From positions 1 to 36,481 of the forward strand of contig NZ_JASZ02000029.1 in the NCBI RefSeq assembly GCF_000735695.2: DNA of 36,481 bases, written 5' to 3'. How positions within the stretch are numbered: the first letter of the stretch is position 1; the number at the start of each line of letters is the position of its first letter. The notes under the pieces are model-generated. The model saw only the letters and a list, made by a program, of their open reading frames with translations, made no database searches and was not told where the DNA came from. Source of the DNA: Kaistella haifensis DSM 19056 (GTDB lineage Bacteria; Bacteroidota; Bacteroidia; Flavobacteriales; Weeksellaceae). A program made the translations under genes and the position numbers. Positions 14,122 to 24,461 of this stretch are shown piece by piece.

Positions 14122-15141
14122 TTATACCGACCTAGATTCCAAATATTTCTGCCATTCCCACGTCGTGCGCAATGCTTCTTCCAAACTCGTATCGGCTTTC
14201 CAGCCCAATTCTCTTTCTGCTTTATCGGCGTTGGCATAAGCAATCGTGATGTCGCCTGCTCTGCGTTCGCAAATCTGGTAAGGAACCGCCACATTATTCG
14301 CCGTTTCATACGCTTTCACCACTTCCAAAACCGACGAACCTTTCCCCGTACCAAGGTTATAGATATCGATCACCGTTGCTTCATCAGAAGCAATCAGTTT
14401 TTGCAAAGCTTTCACATGGGCTTTTGCTAAATCCACCACATAAATATAGTCGCGAATCGCGGTACCGTCTTCCGTCGGATAATCATTTCCCCAAATATTC
14501 AGTTTTTCGCGAATTCCAGAAGCCGTTTGCGTAACATAAGGAACCAAATTATTAGGAACCCCAATTGGCAACTCGCCCAACAAAGCCGTCGGATGCGCAC
14601 CAATTGGATTAAAATATCTCAACAACGAAATCTTTCTTTGATGAGCCGTTGCGAAATCTTTTAGGATTTCCTCGCCCATTTGTTTGGTTTTCCCGTAGGA
14701 AGATTCCGGCAATTTCAGCGGGGTTTCTTCATCAATTGGCATTTCATCAGCTTGTCCGTAAACAGTACAACTCGAACTGAAAATAAAATTGGAAATGTTT
14801 CTTGTTTTAAATTCCTGAAGAATATTAATCAATGAAAACAGGTTATTTTCGTAATAATCGATTGGCTTTTCCTGACTTTCTCCCACCGCTTTGAACGCAG
14901 CAAAATTGATGCATCCTTCGATATTATGCGCATCGAAAACCTGAGTGAGCAATTCTTTCCTCTTCAAATCAAAAGGATAAAATACAGGCTTTTTCCCTGC
15001 TATTTTCTCAATGTTTTCTAAAATAAACCTTTCCGAGTTGGATAAATCATCAACAATAACGACATCGAAATTGTTGTTTAAAAGTTCTACCACAGTGTGT
15101 GAACCGATATAGCCGAGTCCGCCGGTAACGAGTATCGTCAT
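14122..15141 (-). CDS. galE: UDP-glucose 4-epimerase
   Basis: Interconverts UDP-glucose and UDP-galactose (or the N-acetyl forms) in the cytoplasm, using NAD. The 339-aa length is standard. The Rossmann motif GGLGYIGSH is at 7-15; the SDR-type catalytic residues are Ser123-125 in FSSSCTVYG and Tyr149-x-x-x-Lys153 in SSYGKTK. The C-terminal substrate region includes RRAGDI. It follows the DegT-family aminotransferase gene by 48 nt on the same strand, so the two may form a small sugar-nucleotide operon feeding surface polysaccharide synthesis. Confidence 0.94.
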   Translation of the reverse strand: MTILVTGGLGYIGSHTVVELLNNNFDVVIVDDLSNSERFILENIEKIAGKKPVFYPFDLKRKELLTQVFDAHNIEGCINFAAFKAVGESQEKPIDYYENNLFSLINILQEFKTRNISNFIFSSSCTVYGQADEMPIDEETPLKLPESSYGKTKQMGEEILKDFATAHQRKISLLRYFNPIGAHPTALLGELPIGVPNNLVPYVTQTASGIREKLNIWGNDYPTEDGTAIRDYIYVVDLAKAHVKALQKLIASDEATVIDIYNLGTGKGSSVLEVVKAYETANNVAVPYQICERRAGDITIAYANADKAERELGWKADTSLEEALRTTWEWQKYLESRSV

Positions 15142-15189
15142 ATTGTGTTTTTAAATATTCTTTGATTGCTTTTAAAGTTGAATGATCTA

Positions 15190-16314
15190 CTATTTGAAGA
15201 ATACCAAAACAGCATCAGTAATATATTTCAGTTGCTCTTCATCAAGTTCGGTATGCATCGGAAGCGAGATTACTTCACCTAAAAGTTTATCGGTGTTCAC
15301 GAAATCCTTGTCGTCGCTGTCCTGAAAATAGGCTTTCTGTTTTCTAAGCGCAACCGGATAATAGATCATCGCCGGAATTTCTTTTTCCGCTAGAAAAGCC
15401 TGCAATTCGTTGCGTTTTCCATTCAGGATTCTTAACGTATACTGGTGAAAAACATGGGTGGAATTCTCCGCTTTTTTCGGGGTTAAAATATTCGGATTTC
15501 CGGCGAAGGCTTCATCATAATAATCCGCAGCTTTTCTTCTTGCTTCGTTATAACTATCCAAAAGAGGCAATTTTTTTCTAAGAACGGTCGCTTGCACACT
15601 ATCTAAACGTGAGTTCACGCCCACTTCATCGTGGTAATATCTTTCGTACATTCCGTGGTTTACAATTCCGCGAAGTTTGTGCGCCAACTCATCATCATTA
15701 GTAAAAATAGCACCGCCATCGCCGTAGCATCCCAAATTTTTGGAAGGGAAAAAAGAAGTTGTTCCCATCACACCCATGGTTCCGGATTTCTTTACAGTTC
15801 CGTCTTCAAAGGTAAAATCAGCGCCGATCGCTTGTGCGTTATCTTCAATTACGGCGAGGTTATGTACTTTGGCAATCTTCAAAATCTCTTCCATATTGGC
15901 ACACTGTCCGAAAAGATGCACGGGAATAATCGCTTTCGTTTTTGGCGTAATCGCAGCTTTCAATTTCTCTGGATCGATGGTGAACGTATCATAATCCACA
16001 TCCACCAAAACAGATTTCAGTTTCAGCAAATGAATAACTTCTACCGTTGCTGCGAAAGTGAAATCAGCGGTGATCACCTCATCGCCTTCTTTTAAATCAA
16101 GCGCCATTAACGCGATTTGAAGCGCATCGGTTCCGTTCGCACAAGGAATTACGTGTTTTACATCGAGGTATTGTTCCAATTCATTTTGGAAAGATTTCAC
16201 TTCGGGACCATTGATGAACGCTGCTGAATCTAGTACATTCAAAACGGCATTGTCGACATCAGCTTTTATTTTATAGTATTGACTTTGCAGGTCAACCATC
16301 TGAATTTTTTTCAT
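15190..16314 (-). CDS. DegT/DnrJ/EryC1/StrS-family sugar aminotransferase
   Basis: PLP-dependent aminotransferase acting on a nucleotide-linked keto-sugar, 374 aa. Seen in the sequence: PANGTDAL-like PLP phosphate contact (ANGTDAL, 59-65), Asp158 in IEDNAQAIGA, the PLP lysine Lys192 in SFFPSKNLGCYGDGGAI, and the HQYTLRI motif in the C-terminal domain. Overall it resembles the WbpE/WlbC group that makes UDP-2,3-diacetamido sugars, but the exact substrate is not determined. It is the first gene of a probable pair with galE. A possible -7 box TAAATTTG lies at 16391-16384 on the minus strand. Confidence 0.87.
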   Translation of the reverse strand: MKKIQMVDLQSQYYKIKADVDNAVLNVLDSAAFINGPEVKSFQNELEQYLDVKHVIPCANGTDALQIALMALDLKEGDEVITADFTFAATVEVIHLLKLKSVLVDVDYDTFTIDPEKLKAAITPKTKAIIPVHLFGQCANMEEILKIAKVHNLAVIEDNAQAIGADFTFEDGTVKKSGTMGVMGTTSFFPSKNLGCYGDGGAIFTNDDELAHKLRGIVNHGMYERYYHDEVGVNSRLDSVQATVLRKKLPLLDSYNEARRKAADYYDEAFAGNPNILTPKKAENSTHVFHQYTLRILNGKRNELQAFLAEKEIPAMIYYPVALRKQKAYFQDSDDKDFVNTDKLLGEVISLPMHTELDEEQLKYITDAVLVFFK

Positions 16315-16624
16315 AGGTTTTTCTATTTTTTTTTTAATCGGTTACCTTTCCTGTTGGGTTAGGTTTCTAAAAAAATATTTGCTCAAATTTAAGAAAATTA
16401 AATTTTCAGGGAAATTAAAACTCCTTTTGTTTTCATAATTGATCGCAAAGTAGCTTGAAGTTGGATTAATTATTGACATTATTATCATAAATATTTTTAT
16501 AACAAATTAAGAAATAATCAGTTCCAAACAGATTCGCTCTAATTAATTGAAACATATTTATCAAATGAATAATTATCTTTCAGTTTTTTCCTAATTTTGT
16601 TAAAATTCATCAATCTTATTTTTT
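16315..16624. other. Intergenic region between divergent genes, 310 bp
   Basis: A/T-rich with no gene seen. It holds -7-like boxes for both sides: TAAATTTG at 16391-16384 (minus, aminotransferase) and TAATTTTG at 16592-16599 (plus, subtilase). Neither has a TTG at the ideal upstream spacing. AACCTAACCCAA, in the leader of the minus-strand gene at 16365-16354, also occurs in the leader of the gene at 2673. Confidence 0.45.
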
Positions 16625-18229
16625 ATGAAAAAAATATTATCTTTTTTTATCTTTTTTATTTTCGTGTTGGTCAGCGCGCAAACCGAACTTGTTTTTGTAT
16701 TCTTTAAGGATAAGCCAAATAAAGCTGCTTTTTATGCTAATCCGCTTTCCGAACTTTCCCAGAAATCACTCGACCGACGCACAAAATACGGCATCGCGCT
16801 GAATGATCAGGATGCGCCGCTGGAACAGTCCTACGTTCAAAATATCAGGAATCTTGGCTTAACGGTAACCGATTATTCGAAGTGGATGAACGGAGTTGCG
16901 GTAAACGCCACTGCTTCGCAAATCGCTTCGTTACAAGCTCAAAGTTATGTTCAATCAGTAGAAAGTTTTATCAAACATCCTGCAGGAGGAAAACAAGGCG
17001 TAAAAAAATCGGATAAATTTGAGGTTTTCAATAATACCTTCGGGAAAACCGAATTCAATTACGGAACAGGACTTTCTCAAATTAACCAAATCAATCTCCG
17101 TCCGCTACACGTTGCCGGATATACCGGAGCAGGAGTAACAATTGCCGTTATCGATACCGGATTTCCGAGAGTGAACACCGGATCTGCTTACGCGAGAATC
17201 CGCAACAACGGACAAATTAAAGGTGGCTATAATTTCGTGAACAAAAGCACTGATATTTACAATACTTCCTTAAACAACCATGGTTCTTACTGTTTAGGAG
17301 TAATCGCAGGCTATATTGATAACTCATATGTTGGATCTGCTCCAGATGCTGATTTTTACCTTTACGCATCAGAAGACGCTGCAAATGAGATCCCGGAAGA
17401 AATGATTTATTGGGCAGAAGCTGCTGAAGAAGCCGACAGAAAAGGCGTTGACATCATCACAACTTCTCTTGGATATTACGATTTTGATGACAGCCGCTAC
17501 AATTTACTGTACTCTGATATGGATGGCAGCACTTCTTTTATCGCAAGAGCTGCACATATCGCAGCTGAAAAAGGAATTTTCGTTCTTGCAGCAGCCGGGA
17601 ATGAAGCTCAAAATTCCTGGCATTACATCATTACACCTGCTGACAACGAAAAAGTTTTCACCATCGGTGGTGTAACTGCTAGTGGCGCGAGTTCTTCTTT
17701 TTCATCTTACGGGCCAAATGCATTAGGCCTCATTAAACCTGACGCAAGCGCAAGAGGAACCAGTACCGCAATGGCTTACAATAACAGCGCAACCACAAGC
17801 AGCGGGACTTCCTTCGCTACTCCACTTGCAGCGGGCGGTGTGGCGTGTCTGTTACAAGCGGTACCTACTAAACCTTTAGATGATGTGAAAGATATTTTAA
17901 GACAAAAATCATCATTATATCCAAACCATACCGACCCGATGGGCTACGGAATTCTGAATTTCGGAGCATCGCTTACTGAAGCGCAATTAGCGACAGCAAA
18001 CGTTTCCAAATCTTCAATTAAAATCTATCCGAATCCTGTAACAACAAGTTTCAAGATTAACACATCTGAGAAAATTATTTCGGTAGAATTGTATGATGTT
18101 TTGGGCAGAAAATCTCAAAATCTTTCCAATGAAAAAAATCATAACATCGAAAAACTCACTAAAGGAATTTATTTCTTAAAAATAAAAACTGATAGAAATG
18201 AGTACATCGAGAAACTCATTAAGCAGTAA
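16625..18229 (+). CDS. Secreted subtilisin-like serine protease with T9SS sorting domain
   Basis: A 534-aa S8 peptidase. The signal peptide (about 1-18) ends in SAQ. An inhibitor-like prodomain (about 20-120) is followed by the catalytic domain with Asp177 (VIDTGF), His219 (NNHGSYCLGVIAG), oxyanion Asn326 (AAGNEA) and nucleophile Ser396 (SGTSFATPLAAG). The last 70 residues (about 465-534: IKIYPNPVTTSF...LYDVLGRK...KGIYFLKI) form a type A C-terminal sorting domain. The protein should therefore be exported through the Sec system, then the type IX secretion system, and cleaved or anchored at the cell surface. It stands alone. Confidence 0.93.
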   Translation: MKKILSFFIFFIFVLVSAQTELVFVFFKDKPNKAAFYANPLSELSQKSLDRRTKYGIALNDQDAPLEQSYVQNIRNLGLTVTDYSKWMNGVAVNATASQIASLQAQSYVQSVESFIKHPAGGKQGVKKSDKFEVFNNTFGKTEFNYGTGLSQINQINLRPLHVAGYTGAGVTIAVIDTGFPRVNTGSAYARIRNNGQIKGGYNFVNKSTDIYNTSLNNHGSYCLGVIAGYIDNSYVGSAPDADFYLYASEDAANEIPEEMIYWAEAAEEADRKGVDIITTSLGYYDFDDSRYNLLYSDMDGSTSFIARAAHIAAEKGIFVLAAAGNEAQNSWHYIITPADNEKVFTIGGVTASGASSSFSSYGPNALGLIKPDASARGTSTAMAYNNSATTSSGTSFATPLAAGGVACLLQAVPTKPLDDVKDILRQKSSLYPNHTDPMGYGILNFGASLTEAQLATANVSKSSIKIYPNPVTTSFKINTSEKIISVELYDVLGRKSQNLSNEKNHNIEKLTKGIYFLKIKTDRNEYIEKLIKQ

Positions 18230-18357
18230 AAATCAGCTTTAATCGGTCATCGTTTTAATGTTATTATATTGAAAATTAGTTACTTATTATTCTTTATTTG
18301 GATGTAATCTTAATATAAATTATGATCACTATTTTTTATACATTTTGAAAATATAAT

Positions 18358-18394
18358 AAAAAAAATCCGTCTCACTTAAAATTGCGAGACGGAT
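18358..18394 (-). terminator. Terminator hairpin behind the M16 peptidase gene
   Basis: Perfect 9-bp stem ATCCGTCTC (18365-18373) and GAGACGGAT (18386-18394). The A run before it gives a U tract on the minus strand. Confidence 0.8.
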
Positions 18395-18432
18395 GATATA
18401 ATTTTATTCTGATTATTTTAACTAACTACGCT

Positions 18433-21276
18433 TTATTTCTTAACTGTAGCAGTCTTTACTTCATCATTCTTTCTATTTTCCAAGCCATCTTCAGGCATTA
18501 ATGTAGCAATCCCTCTATTTTTTGTAAGATATTTTTTTGCCACATTATGCAAATCATTTACTGTAAGTTCTTTTACTTTCTCTGGATAGTTAAGAATGTC
18601 ATATTGATCACTGCCATCCAATTGATTCCTAGACAGTGCATTCACCCAGTAATTATTGTCTTTAAGGTTCGTTTTGTAATCATTGATCTCCCCTTCTTTA
18701 TATTTATCCAAGTCTTTTTGTTCAGGACCATTATCGATCAATTTTTGGAGTTCTGCAATTGCACTTTTTGTCAGTTTATCCGCATTTTCAGGGCCACATG
18801 GGAAGCTTATACTAAAAGTATAATTACTGAACGGAACTTTGGTCATGGTACCTCTTGCTCCACCGCCGTAAATTCCACTCTCCTCTTCTCTCAATTTTTC
18901 AATAACTTTAATAGTAGCCACTTCACCTAAAGCAGAAAGTGCCAAAGCTTCTTTTTCGTTATATGGAGTTTCACCTGAGTAAACGATTTGCACCATACTC
19001 TTGGGATCTTTACCCTTTTTATAAACTTTGGTGAAATCTCCGCCGATTGATCTATAACCGGTATCTTTAAAGCTAGAAGTTTTTCCCGTACTTGGTAAAC
19101 TTGCTACATATTTTAAAATTTCATTTTTAAACTTGCCTTCATCAATATTTCCTGCAAAATAGAAGTGGAAATTTCCTGCATTCTCAAACTTTTCTTTATA
19201 AATATCATATGCTAGTTTATAGTCAGTTGCCGCCCAATCTTTCTCCATAGGAATAACCCCTACAAATCTTGGATTTTTCTGATTTAGAAATTTAGCATGT
19301 TCACTAGAAAAATAAAACTGAGGATTTGAAAGTAAGTTGTCCAACATGGCAGACTGCTTAGTTTTAAAAGCATTGAATGCTTCTGGGCTGTAATTCAAAC
19401 TTGTAAAATAAGCATACATCAACTCCATCGCTGTCGGAAAATCCTTTTGAGTCGTTTTACCGTTTATTCCTTCGGTAAGATTACTTATATTAGGCGTTAC
19501 CGAAACTTGCTTCCCAGCAAGATAATTAGTGAGATCAGTCTTTGAAAAACCACTTACACCAGCTTCAGTAAGGGCGGGAAATGCAAATTGTGTTTTTCTG
19601 AAATCATTATCATTAATAATGGAATTTCCTCCTAAACTCCTTGCTGAAAATACAATTTCATCATCTTTAAAGTCTGTTTTCTTAAAGGTAACTTTTGCAC
19701 CATTGCTAAGCGTCCAAGTCGTTGTTCCCAATTTCTCATCGGTTTCTGTTTTTACGATTTTACCTTCGGATTTAAATGGCTTTACCAGATTTTTGATGGA
19801 TGCTTTTTCTTCATAAGGTTTAATATCTGCCATCTTTACGGATTCAAAGGTATTGAGAACCATTGCTTCTGTAGGCATTTTCACATTATCCTTTTTGGGA
19901 CCGGTAATTACAATAACTCGGCTGTCATCCTTCACAAATTTTTTGATAATATCGTTGGTTTGTGCTAAAGTTACACTTGGCAGGAAGTTTTTGGTATCTT
20001 CATATTCCCAAGTAATTCCCGGCATTGGCTCCTGCTCCAAAAAATTCCTTACATATTCGTCCACAAGCATGCTACTTTCTGTCTTATCTCTATTGTTATA
20101 AGATCTTTCGAGGTTCGATAATATTTGTGATTTCGCTCTGTCAAGTTCAGATTGGGTAAAGCCAAATTTTTTGGCTCTTTCTACTTCTGTTAGTAGCACA
20201 TTCAATGCATTTAATTGGTCTCCTTCTTTGGTCAATGCAAATCCTTGGAAAGCTTCTTTTGTTCTTGCATAAGTTCCGCCATGGTAAACAGATCCAAAGG
20301 TGAAAGGTGGATTGTTTGAATTGATCAACTCTCTTAATCTGTTATTCAACATTGTAGTTGCCAAATTTTTGATCAAACTCTCGTTGTATTGTTCAACTGT
20401 CACATCCGGTTTATATCCTTCCGAATCTTTCATAATAAACTGAACCATTGAATTTGTTGCGTCAGGATCTGTTTCTATCGCAACTAATGTTTCTTTATGA
20501 TTAGGCAAATCAAATACCTTTCTTTCTTTTGGTTTAGACGGATTTTTGTATTTGCTGAAATTATCTTTTATCTTTTTTTCAATTTCATCCACATTGATGT
20601 CACCCACCACCACAATTGCCATTAAATCTGGTCTGTACCAATCTTGATGAAATTTTCTGATCACCTCCGGCTTAAAGTTTTCCAACACTTCTTTTTTACC
20701 GATTGGAAGCCTGTTAGCATAATGAGAATTGTAAAGTAATTTAGGTAAATATTTATCTGACATCCTTTTATCAGCTCCCAATCCTAACCTTAATTCTTCT
20801 AAAACTACCCCTCTTTCTTTATTAATCTGCTCATCAGAAAGAATTGCATTAAAAGCCCAATCTTCCATTACTTTAAGACCAGCATCAAGATTCCCTGGTT
20901 TATCTAAAGGAACAGGAAGCATGTACACCGTCTCATCAAAACTGGTATAAGCATTAAGGTGCTGTCCGAATTTAACTCCTATAGATTGTAAAAAGTCGAC
21001 CAATTTATTATCAGGAAAGTTTTTAGTTCCATTGAAGTTCATATGTTCCATGAAATGAGCAAGCCCTCTTTGATTCTCATCTTCTAAAATCGATCCTGCG
21101 TTGATGGCCAATCTAAAATCCACTTTCTTCTCAGGAAGTGTGTTTTTTTTAATATAATACTTCATTCCATTGGAAAGAGTTCCTATTCTTACAGAAGGAT
21201 CTGTAGGAATATTCTGAGCGAAACCGTTCGTAGCCATCAAGAAGATAACCACAAAAGAAGATAACATTTTCTTCAT
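18433..21276 (-). CDS. M16-family zinc metallopeptidase
   Basis: A 947-aa exported peptidase. The signal peptide (about 1-21) ends in FAQ. The inverted zinc motif HxxEH is at 74-78 (HFMEH), with a downstream Glu in NKERGVVLEELRLG (151-164) as the likely third ligand. The length corresponds to two M16 halves (four alpha/beta subdomains) in one chain, as in pitrilysin-like or PqqL-like proteins; the second half lacks an HxxEH, as is normal. The C-terminal half contains the R/Y-type substrate region. It probably degrades peptides in the periplasm. Start ATG 21276 is supported by the signal peptide. A single-gene unit with its own terminator. Confidence 0.92.
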   Translation of the reverse strand: MKKMLSSFVVIFLMATNGFAQNIPTDPSVRIGTLSNGMKYYIKKNTLPEKKVDFRLAINAGSILEDENQRGLAHFMEHMNFNGTKNFPDNKLVDFLQSIGVKFGQHLNAYTSFDETVYMLPVPLDKPGNLDAGLKVMEDWAFNAILSDEQINKERGVVLEELRLGLGADKRMSDKYLPKLLYNSHYANRLPIGKKEVLENFKPEVIRKFHQDWYRPDLMAIVVVGDINVDEIEKKIKDNFSKYKNPSKPKERKVFDLPNHKETLVAIETDPDATNSMVQFIMKDSEGYKPDVTVEQYNESLIKNLATTMLNNRLRELINSNNPPFTFGSVYHGGTYARTKEAFQGFALTKEGDQLNALNVLLTEVERAKKFGFTQSELDRAKSQILSNLERSYNNRDKTESSMLVDEYVRNFLEQEPMPGITWEYEDTKNFLPSVTLAQTNDIIKKFVKDDSRVIVITGPKKDNVKMPTEAMVLNTFESVKMADIKPYEEKASIKNLVKPFKSEGKIVKTETDEKLGTTTWTLSNGAKVTFKKTDFKDDEIVFSARSLGGNSIINDNDFRKTQFAFPALTEAGVSGFSKTDLTNYLAGKQVSVTPNISNLTEGINGKTTQKDFPTAMELMYAYFTSLNYSPEAFNAFKTKQSAMLDNLLSNPQFYFSSEHAKFLNQKNPRFVGVIPMEKDWAATDYKLAYDIYKEKFENAGNFHFYFAGNIDEGKFKNEILKYVASLPSTGKTSSFKDTGYRSIGGDFTKVYKKGKDPKSMVQIVYSGETPYNEKEALALSALGEVATIKVIEKLREEESGIYGGGARGTMTKVPFSNYTFSISFPCGPENADKLTKSAIAELQKLIDNGPEQKDLDKYKEGEINDYKTNLKDNNYWVNALSRNQLDGSDQYDILNYPEKVKELTVNDLHNVAKKYLTKNRGIATLMPEDGLENRKNDEVKTATVKK

Positions 21277-21477
21277 ACTTTTATTCTTTTTTTTGTAAAT
21301 ATATCAATTATAATTTGTAAGACAAAAGGTTTTAATCTTAATTAATGTTAAACTTCCGTTAAAAATTACATTTGATATTTTCACAAGAAAAGAAACGAGA
21401 TCTATGGAAATCCACCCCAAATATCCCTTATTAAAGAAGAATGAATTAAATTTTACATTTCATTCTAAAGACATTTT

Positions 21478-21831
21478 TCAACTCCTCAAAATCTTTTCCA
21501 TCGCTTTTCCTTTTGCCAATTCATCGATTAATTTATCCAGATATCGAACTTTTTGCATGATCGGATCATCGATTTCTTCTACTCGATGACCGCAAATGAC
21601 ACCGGTGATTTTCGAAACATTCGGGTTCATTTTTGGAGCTTGACTAAAGAAATTCTCCAAATCTGTTTTATCGTCGATGATTTTTTTCAGCATTTTCTCA
21701 TCGTAGCCGGTGAGCCAGAAAATAATTTGGTCAACCTCCGCTTTGGTGCGGCCTTTCTTTTCAGCTTTTGCAATATAATATGGATAAACACTGGCAAAAG
21801 ACATTCGATAAACGCGGGAATTATTGTTCAT
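21478..21831 (-). CDS. DUF2200 family protein
   Basis: A 117-aa soluble protein recognised by the N-terminal [35 protein letters not shown] region and the later [36 protein letters not shown]. The family (DUF2200, helical, related in fold to the YdhG/DUF1801-like pattern only in size) has no established function. It lies 11 nt behind the PEP carboxylase gene on the same strand and may be co-transcribed with it. Confidence 0.85.
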   Translation of the reverse strand: MNNNSRVYRMSFASVYPYYIAKAEKKGRTKAEVDQIIFWLTGYDEKMLKKIIDDKTDLENFFSQAPKMNPNVSKITGVICGHRVEEIDDPIMQKVRYLDKLIDELAKGKAMEKILRS

Positions 21832-21842
21832 ATTAAAATAAT

Positions 21843-24383
21843 TTACGCCGAATTTCTACTTGCATTAATATTCCCGAACAAGGAACGCATCACAAGTTTT
21901 TCGTACGCTTCGAGATTTCCTTCTTTTTTCTGAATTTTCATTAAAGCATACTGTTGAATACTCAGTAGCGGAAGCACAATTTTCTCTCGGATTTTAACTG
22001 ATTTTCTAGAAAGTGGATCTTCTTCCATCAGCATTTTGAATCCGGTAAGTTCCAACATCATGGATTTTGAAAGTTGATACTCTTCAAACAAAATATTCCA
22101 AAAACCGCCAAACTTCGCATTGTTTTTCATGTAATAAGTAAGCGGAAAATACGATTTATTCATGCTCATCATCGAGTTTAAAACCAAAGTTTTAAAGAAA
22201 TCTGAACCTTTATAAAGCGCATGAACTTCATCAAATCTACCTTGATTTTTAAGCTCATTTAACGCAAAACCAAACCCGAAAAACCCGGGAACATTCTGTT
22301 TCAACTGGCTCCACGAACCTACAAACGGAATTGCACGCAAATCCTCGAATTTCAGTTCATTCGTACCACCTCTTTTGCTTGGTCGGCTGCCGATATTGGT
22401 TCTGCCATAATATTCTAGTGTACTCATCTCCTGCAAATACGGCACAAACATCGGATGCGCCTTCAAATCTGAGTATTTCTTGAAGCTAATTTCCGCCAAT
22501 TCCTGAATAAGTTTTCTTTCCTTTTCAGTTAAATCTTTTTTTGAATTTTTAAAAACATCATTCTCTATTCCGGCAGTTAACAGTTGTTCGAAATTGTATT
22601 TCGCTTGATCTTTATTCCCAAAAACACTGGTAATCGTTTGTCCCTGAATCGTAAGTTCGATCTTGTTATTGGCAATAGTTTTCCCCTGAGAGGCGTAAAA
22701 ATCGTGGGTTTTGCCGCCACCTCTTGCCGGTGGGCCGCCACGTCCGTCGAAGAAAATGACTTTAATATTGTTTTCATTAGAAATCTTGGTCAGCTGTTCT
22801 TTGGTTTCATAGATTTCCCAATTGGCTTTCAAATAACCGCCATCTTTAGTTCCATCGGAAAAACCGAGCATAATCGTTTGCGAATTTCCGCGTTTTTCCA
22901 AATGTTTTCGATAAATAGGAAGTTCATAGAGTTCTTTCATCACTTTTTCACCGGCATCCAAACCTTCCATCGTTTCAAAAAGCGGAACAATATCGATATT
23001 GATTTCCTCCTCTCGATAACCGCAAAGTCTGAACATTCCGAAGACATTCAAGACATCCTTAACCTCATCCGAATTGGAAATAATATATCGGCTGAGTCCT
23101 CGTTCGCCGTTTTTCTGTTGAATTTTTTTAATGTTGAAAATATTCTCCAAAGTATCTTTGGTAATGCCTTCGAAATCGTTGGGATCCAAGACGACATCGG
23201 TTTCCAGCAGCCACTTCAATTTTTCCTTCGTAGAAATATTTTCTGATGTAAAGCCTGCTTTTTTCACAATAATTTTATCGATTACCTGCTGATGAATACG
23301 GCTGTCCTGGCGAATATCGAGGGTTGCAAAGTGAGTTCCGAAAATCTTCACCCGATCCTGAAAATCTTCCAACAGATTTTTGAAAAGTCCGTTGTGTTGA
23401 TCCATGAGGATTTTTTCTGCTTCTTTTAATCTTTTTAAAATTTGTACGGCACTGATATTCTGATCTCGAAAGATGGCTTCATAAAGTTCGTGACTCAAAG
23501 TTTCCAAAACTTCCGAAACTCCTCGGAAACTTAACCTTCTACGCAAATTTTTCAAATGAGCATAATAGGATTTCAAGATGGAAGAATAAAGTTCCTGCGC
23601 TACTTTCTGAGTGATTTCTGCGGTTACGAAAGGGTTTCCATCGCGATCACCTCCCGGCCAAAATCCTAACTGGAATATATCTTGGGGAGGAACAAAATGC
23701 TGATTGCCAAAGGTGTTTTTAATGCTACTATAAAGTTCGCCTATCGAATCATAATACACATATCTTAGGTAAAAAATGATGCTCATCGCTTCATCCAGCG
23801 GAGTGGGTTTCTCCCGATTCAGGAAAGGCGTTTTACCCAACTGTTGCAAAAGCATATCGATTTCCGTTACGGAATCTTTCATGATGGCTGAACGAAGATC
23901 ATGCAAAATTCTTTGCACAGAATTCGGGTAAAACTGCGTGGGATGCGCTGTGAAAACGACTTTTATGGCAAAATCCTGCAATTTTTTTCGGGTTTCTTCC
24001 AATTGATGTTCTTGCACCGCCCGATCGTGGAGATGCGATAAAGTTCCGGCCTCATTCACAGAATGCAATTGCGGAAAAGCAGCGTCTTCAATACTGTCAA
24101 AAAGCACTACTTGCCTTTCGATATACTGGATAATTTTGAACAACAGTTCGGTTTTTTGTTCTTCGGAAACCAAATCAGTGTGTTTACCGAAAAACTCTTC
24201 TACAATCTCTTCCGGACTCAAACCTTTTTCGTAGCCGATCCTGCTTTCTTCATATAAAAAAGGGAGCAGCATGCCGATATTGGTCATTTTATCATAAGGC
24301 AAACTCATGAAAAGTGAGTTGTAGATTTGGAATTTGTTCTCGACGATTTGTCGGAATCTTTCTGTTTTTGCTTCGTTTTGCAT
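21843..24383 (-). CDS. ppc: Phosphoenolpyruvate carboxylase
   Basis: Carboxylates PEP with bicarbonate to oxaloacetate, refilling the TCA cycle. The 846-aa length is in the family's range. The catalytic His147 lies in [19 protein letters not shown] and the Gly-rich [16 protein letters not shown] loop are intact. One oddity is the extreme C-terminus: most family members end in QNTG, while this one ends in RNSA, so the last Gly that reaches toward the active site is absent. The start at ATG 24383 lies 4 nt after a TAAATTTG box at 24395-24388, so the message could be leaderless. The DUF2200 gene follows. Confidence 0.95.
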   Translation of the reverse strand: MQNEAKTERFRQIVENKFQIYNSLFMSLPYDKMTNIGMLLPFLYEESRIGYEKGLSPEEIVEEFFGKHTDLVSEEQKTELLFKIIQYIERQVVLFDSIEDAAFPQLHSVNEAGTLSHLHDRAVQEHQLEETRKKLQDFAIKVVFTAHPTQFYPNSVQRILHDLRSAIMKDSVTEIDMLLQQLGKTPFLNREKPTPLDEAMSIIFYLRYVYYDSIGELYSSIKNTFGNQHFVPPQDIFQLGFWPGGDRDGNPFVTAEITQKVAQELYSSILKSYYAHLKNLRRRLSFRGVSEVLETLSHELYEAIFRDQNISAVQILKRLKEAEKILMDQHNGLFKNLLEDFQDRVKIFGTHFATLDIRQDSRIHQQVIDKIIVKKAGFTSENISTKEKLKWLLETDVVLDPNDFEGITKDTLENIFNIKKIQQKNGERGLSRYIISNSDEVKDVLNVFGMFRLCGYREEEINIDIVPLFETMEGLDAGEKVMKELYELPIYRKHLEKRGNSQTIMLGFSDGTKDGGYLKANWEIYETKEQLTKISNENNIKVIFFDGRGGPPARGGGKTHDFYASQGKTIANNKIELTIQGQTITSVFGNKDQAKYNFEQLLTAGIENDVFKNSKKDLTEKERKLIQELAEISFKKYSDLKAHPMFVPYLQEMSTLEYYGRTNIGSRPSKRGGTNELKFEDLRAIPFVGSWSQLKQNVPGFFGFGFALNELKNQGRFDEVHALYKGSDFFKTLVLNSMMSMNKSYFPLTYYMKNNAKFGGFWNILFEEYQLSKSMMLELTGFKMLMEEDPLSRKSVKIREKIVLPLLSIQQYALMKIQKKEGNLEAYEKLVMRSLFGNINASRNSA

Positions 24384-24387
24384 AGAA

Positions 24388-24395
24388 CAAATTTA
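24388..24395 (-). promoter_or_regulatory. -7 box TAAATTTG before ppc
   Basis: TAAATTTG on the minus strand (24395-24388) matches TAnnTTTG, ending 4 nt before the ppc ATG. A -33 TTG is not visible at the right distance. Confidence 0.35.
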
Positions 24396-24461
24396 GGTTT
24401 TTTAATGAATTTATATCGATGAATTTTAATGAAATTGATGAAAATATTGTATCTTCAATCT

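Noticed and set aside
22584-23246. 220-aa plus-strand frame inside ppc
   Set aside because: It is antisense to a fully conserved PEP carboxylase and shows no protein family features.
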